The position numbers and the translations under genes were made by a program. Below the pieces are notes generated by a model, which was not told where the DNA came from, did not search any database, and was given only the letters and a program-made list of their open reading frames with translations. From contig JAOULB010000140.1 in NCBI GenBank assembly GCA_029882235.1, forward strand, positions 1 through 6,119: DNA of 6,119 bases, given 5' to 3'. Below are positions 4,168 to 6,119 of this stretch, piece by piece (position 1 is the first letter of the stretch; every line of letters starts with the position of its first letter). The DNA is from Gammaproteobacteria bacterium. GTDB taxonomy: Bacteria; Pseudomonadota; Gammaproteobacteria; UBA6429; Thiohalophilaceae.

Positions 4168-6069
4168 TTATTTAACGTCTTTTGTGAGTAACAGTAACAA
4201 TTCATTCATACGACTGACAAAACTGACGGGATCTTCGAGCTGCCCTCCTTCACTCAACATGGCCTGTTCAAACAGGATGTGAGTCCAGTCATTAAATCGT
4301 TGTTCTTCACTTTCTTCTTTTAATCGTTGCACCAATGGATGCTCGGTATTAATTTCGAGAATAGGCTGCATGGTCGGAATATTATGACCGGCCTGTGCCA
4401 TCAATTTTTGCATGTTCACGGCCATATCCCCTTCTTCAACAACCAGACAGGATGGTGAATCAGTCAGGCGGTTTGAAACACGCACTTCCTTAACCTTGTC
4501 ACCTAAAGCACCCTGCATTTTTTCCAGCATACCCTGAAAATCTTTTGTGGCTTTCTCGGTCTTGTCCTTTTCTTCCTTGTCCGCCAGATCGCCCAGATCA
4601 AGTGCGCCCTTGGCGACAGATACCAGTTGTTTCTCTGCATAGTCATTAAGATAAGACATCATCCATTCATCAACACGGTCACACATCAACAGGACTTCAA
4701 TACCCTTCTTCTTAAATAACTCAAGGTGTGGGCTGCTTTTAACGGCGGTATAGGAATCACCCGTAATATAATAAATCTTGTCCTGCCCTTCTTTCATTCG
4801 GCCAATATAGTCATCAAGAGAGACATTCTGAACATCTGAGTCTGTATGCGTTGAAGAAAAGCGCATAAGTTTGGCAATCTTTTCTTTATTAGCAAAGTCT
4901 TCGGCTGGGCCTTCCTTGATCACCTTGCCGAATTCGTTCCAGAAGGTCTGGTATTTTTCTGGATCATCTTTTGATTGCTGATCGAGCAAGTTCAGAATTT
5001 TCTTCACCGAGGCATTGCGAATAGTATCGATGTGTTTATTGCGTTGCAGAATTTCACGCGAGATATTCAGTGGCAAATCATCCGAGTCCACCACACCGCG
5101 AATAAAGCGTAGATAATTCGGCATCAGCTGATCGGCATCATCCATAATAAACACGCGTTTGACATAAAGCTTAATGCCATGACGGTGGTCACGATCAAAT
5201 AGATCAAACGGTGCACGTTTGGGAATATAAAACAGGGTGGTATATTCCTGGGTACCTTCGACCTTGTTATGCATCCAGCTTAGTGGCTCATCAAAATCAT
5301 GCGCCACGTGCTTATAGAATTCCTTATATTCATCATCGGTAATTTCAGACTTGGACCGAGCCCATAGTGCAGAGGCCTTGTTGACGGCTTCCAGCTCATC
5401 CGTTGGCTCACCCTTGTCATCCATTTTTTTCATCTGTACTGGCAGTGAAATGTGATCAGAATATTTATTAATAATGCTGCGCAGGCGGAAGGCTTCGAGA
5501 AACTCATCTTCATCCGCACGTAAGTGCAATGTCACAGTAGTACCACGATCGGCCAGTTCGACATTCTCTATGGTGTAATCACCTTCACCGGTCGATTCCC
5601 AATGTACGCCATGTTCTGCACCCAGGCCTGCACGTCGGGTTTTAACTGACACCTTGTCCGCGATAATAAAGGCCGAATAAAAACCCACGCCAAATTGACC
5701 AATCAAATTAGAATCTTTGGCCTGATCGCCGGAAAGATTATCAAGGAATTTGCGTGTACCCGAGCTGGCGATGGTACCGATGTTGTCCATCACTTCCTGT
5801 CGATTCATACCGACTCCGTTGTCAGTGATGCTGATGGTACGAGCTTCCTTATCAAAGTCGATTTTGATGCCTAATTCTGAGTCTTCCTCATAGAGCGCGC
5901 TATCACTGAGTGCTTCGAAGCGGAGTTTGTCGCAGGCATCCGAGGCATTGGATATCAGTTCGCGCAGGAAAATTTCCTTATTGGAATAAAGAGAGTGAAT
6001 CATCAGATTCAATAGCTGTTTTACTTCGGTCTGGAACGCCAGGGTCTCTTTTTTGGTGTCAATACTCAT
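4168..6069 (-). CDS. htpG: Chaperone protein HtpG (bacterial Hsp90)
   Basis: The 633-residue product is a complete bacterial Hsp90; E. coli HtpG is 624. The N-terminal GHKL ATPase domain (about 1-230) shows FLRELISNASDA with Glu37 and Asn41, DNGVGM with Asp83, GTIASSGT as part of the lid, GQFGVGFYSAF (124-134), and GTTVTL near 176-181. The middle domain (about 235-505) contains DLPLNISREILQ with the catalytic-loop Arg338, equivalent to E. coli Arg336. The C-terminal dimerisation domain ends without the eukaryotic MEEVD tail, as expected. HtpG is an ATP-dependent cytoplasmic chaperone that remodels client proteins, often with DnaK. The ATG at 6067-6069 follows TTAGGAGT, about 8 bases away. Only 50 bases of upstream sequence are present; no sigma-32-type promoter is recognisable there, so the heat-shock promoter, if any, would lie further out. 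No key residue is missing. Confidence 0.98.
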   Translation of the reverse strand: MSIDTKKETLAFQTEVKQLLNLMIHSLYSNKEIFLRELISNASDACDKLRFEALSDSALYEEDSELGIKIDFDKEARTISITDNGVGMNRQEVMDNIGTIASSGTRKFLDNLSGDQAKDSNLIGQFGVGFYSAFIIADKVSVKTRRAGLGAEHGVHWESTGEGDYTIENVELADRGTTVTLHLRADEDEFLEAFRLRSIINKYSDHISLPVQMKKMDDKGEPTDELEAVNKASALWARSKSEITDDEYKEFYKHVAHDFDEPLSWMHNKVEGTQEYTTLFYIPKRAPFDLFDRDHRHGIKLYVKRVFIMDDADQLMPNYLRFIRGVVDSDDLPLNISREILQRNKHIDTIRNASVKKILNLLDQQSKDDPEKYQTFWNEFGKVIKEGPAEDFANKEKIAKLMRFSSTHTDSDVQNVSLDDYIGRMKEGQDKIYYITGDSYTAVKSSPHLELFKKKGIEVLLMCDRVDEWMMSYLNDYAEKQLVSVAKGALDLGDLADKEEKDKTEKATKDFQGMLEKMQGALGDKVKEVRVSNRLTDSPSCLVVEEGDMAVNMQKLMAQAGHNIPTMQPILEINTEHPLVQRLKEESEEQRFNDWTHILFEQAMLSEGGQLEDPVSFVSRMNELLLLLTKDVK

Positions 6070-6119
6070 CTACAAAACTCCTAAAATTCTTAATTTGATA
6101 CTGAAACTCTAATCGAAAT

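Noticed and set aside
5910..6098. A 62-residue plus-strand frame across the start of htpG.
   Set aside because: Antisense to the conserved ATP-binding region of htpG, with no supporting signal.

Overview
This window looks like ordinary chromosome from a gammaproteobacterium of moderate to low GC (about 40-45% by eye). The proteins that can be identified (GlcF, BolA, HtpG) read like gammaproteobacterial versions. A perfect FNR/Anr-type box suggests an organism that experiences oxygen limitation. I see no rRNA, tRNA, CRISPR array, insertion sequence or phage gene. The genus cannot be told from this sequence.

Layout: (1) 1-666 (+) is the 3' part of glcF, the iron-sulfur subunit of glycolate oxidase, cut by the left edge. 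(2) 696-1217 (-) is an AT-rich gene for an unrecognised lipoprotein, convergent with glcF. (3) 1363-1935 (-) holds a small two-helix membrane protein of the DUF2892/YgaP type followed by bolA, probably one transcription unit from a TATAAT-containing promoter in a short divergent intergenic region. (4) 2011-2223 (+) is a small tryptophan-rich conserved hypothetical protein whose 3' end overlaps the next gene tail to tail. (5) 2198-3488 (-) is a three-gene cluster, in transcription order PilZ-domain protein, CheX-like phosphatase 1, CheX-like phosphatase 2. (6) 3597-3833 (+) holds an FNR-type site, a 34-codon single-helix membrane protein and a stem-loop. (7) 3864-4061 (-) is a small DUF3185-like membrane protein. 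(8) 4125-4150 is a rho-independent terminator serving htpG, which fills 4168-6069 (-).

How the genes relate: the clearest functional grouping is PilZ-CheX-CheX. A putative cyclic-di-GMP receptor is encoded directly before two paralogous CheY-P phosphatase-like proteins, with no flagellar or che gene in view. Next to it, and divergently transcribed, is a very small gene with its own strong ribosome binding site and a perfect FNR box placed where a class II activator would sit. I consider these two the most interesting parts of the window. The rest is housekeeping (HtpG chaperone, BolA, glycolate oxidation) or small membrane proteins of unknown role.
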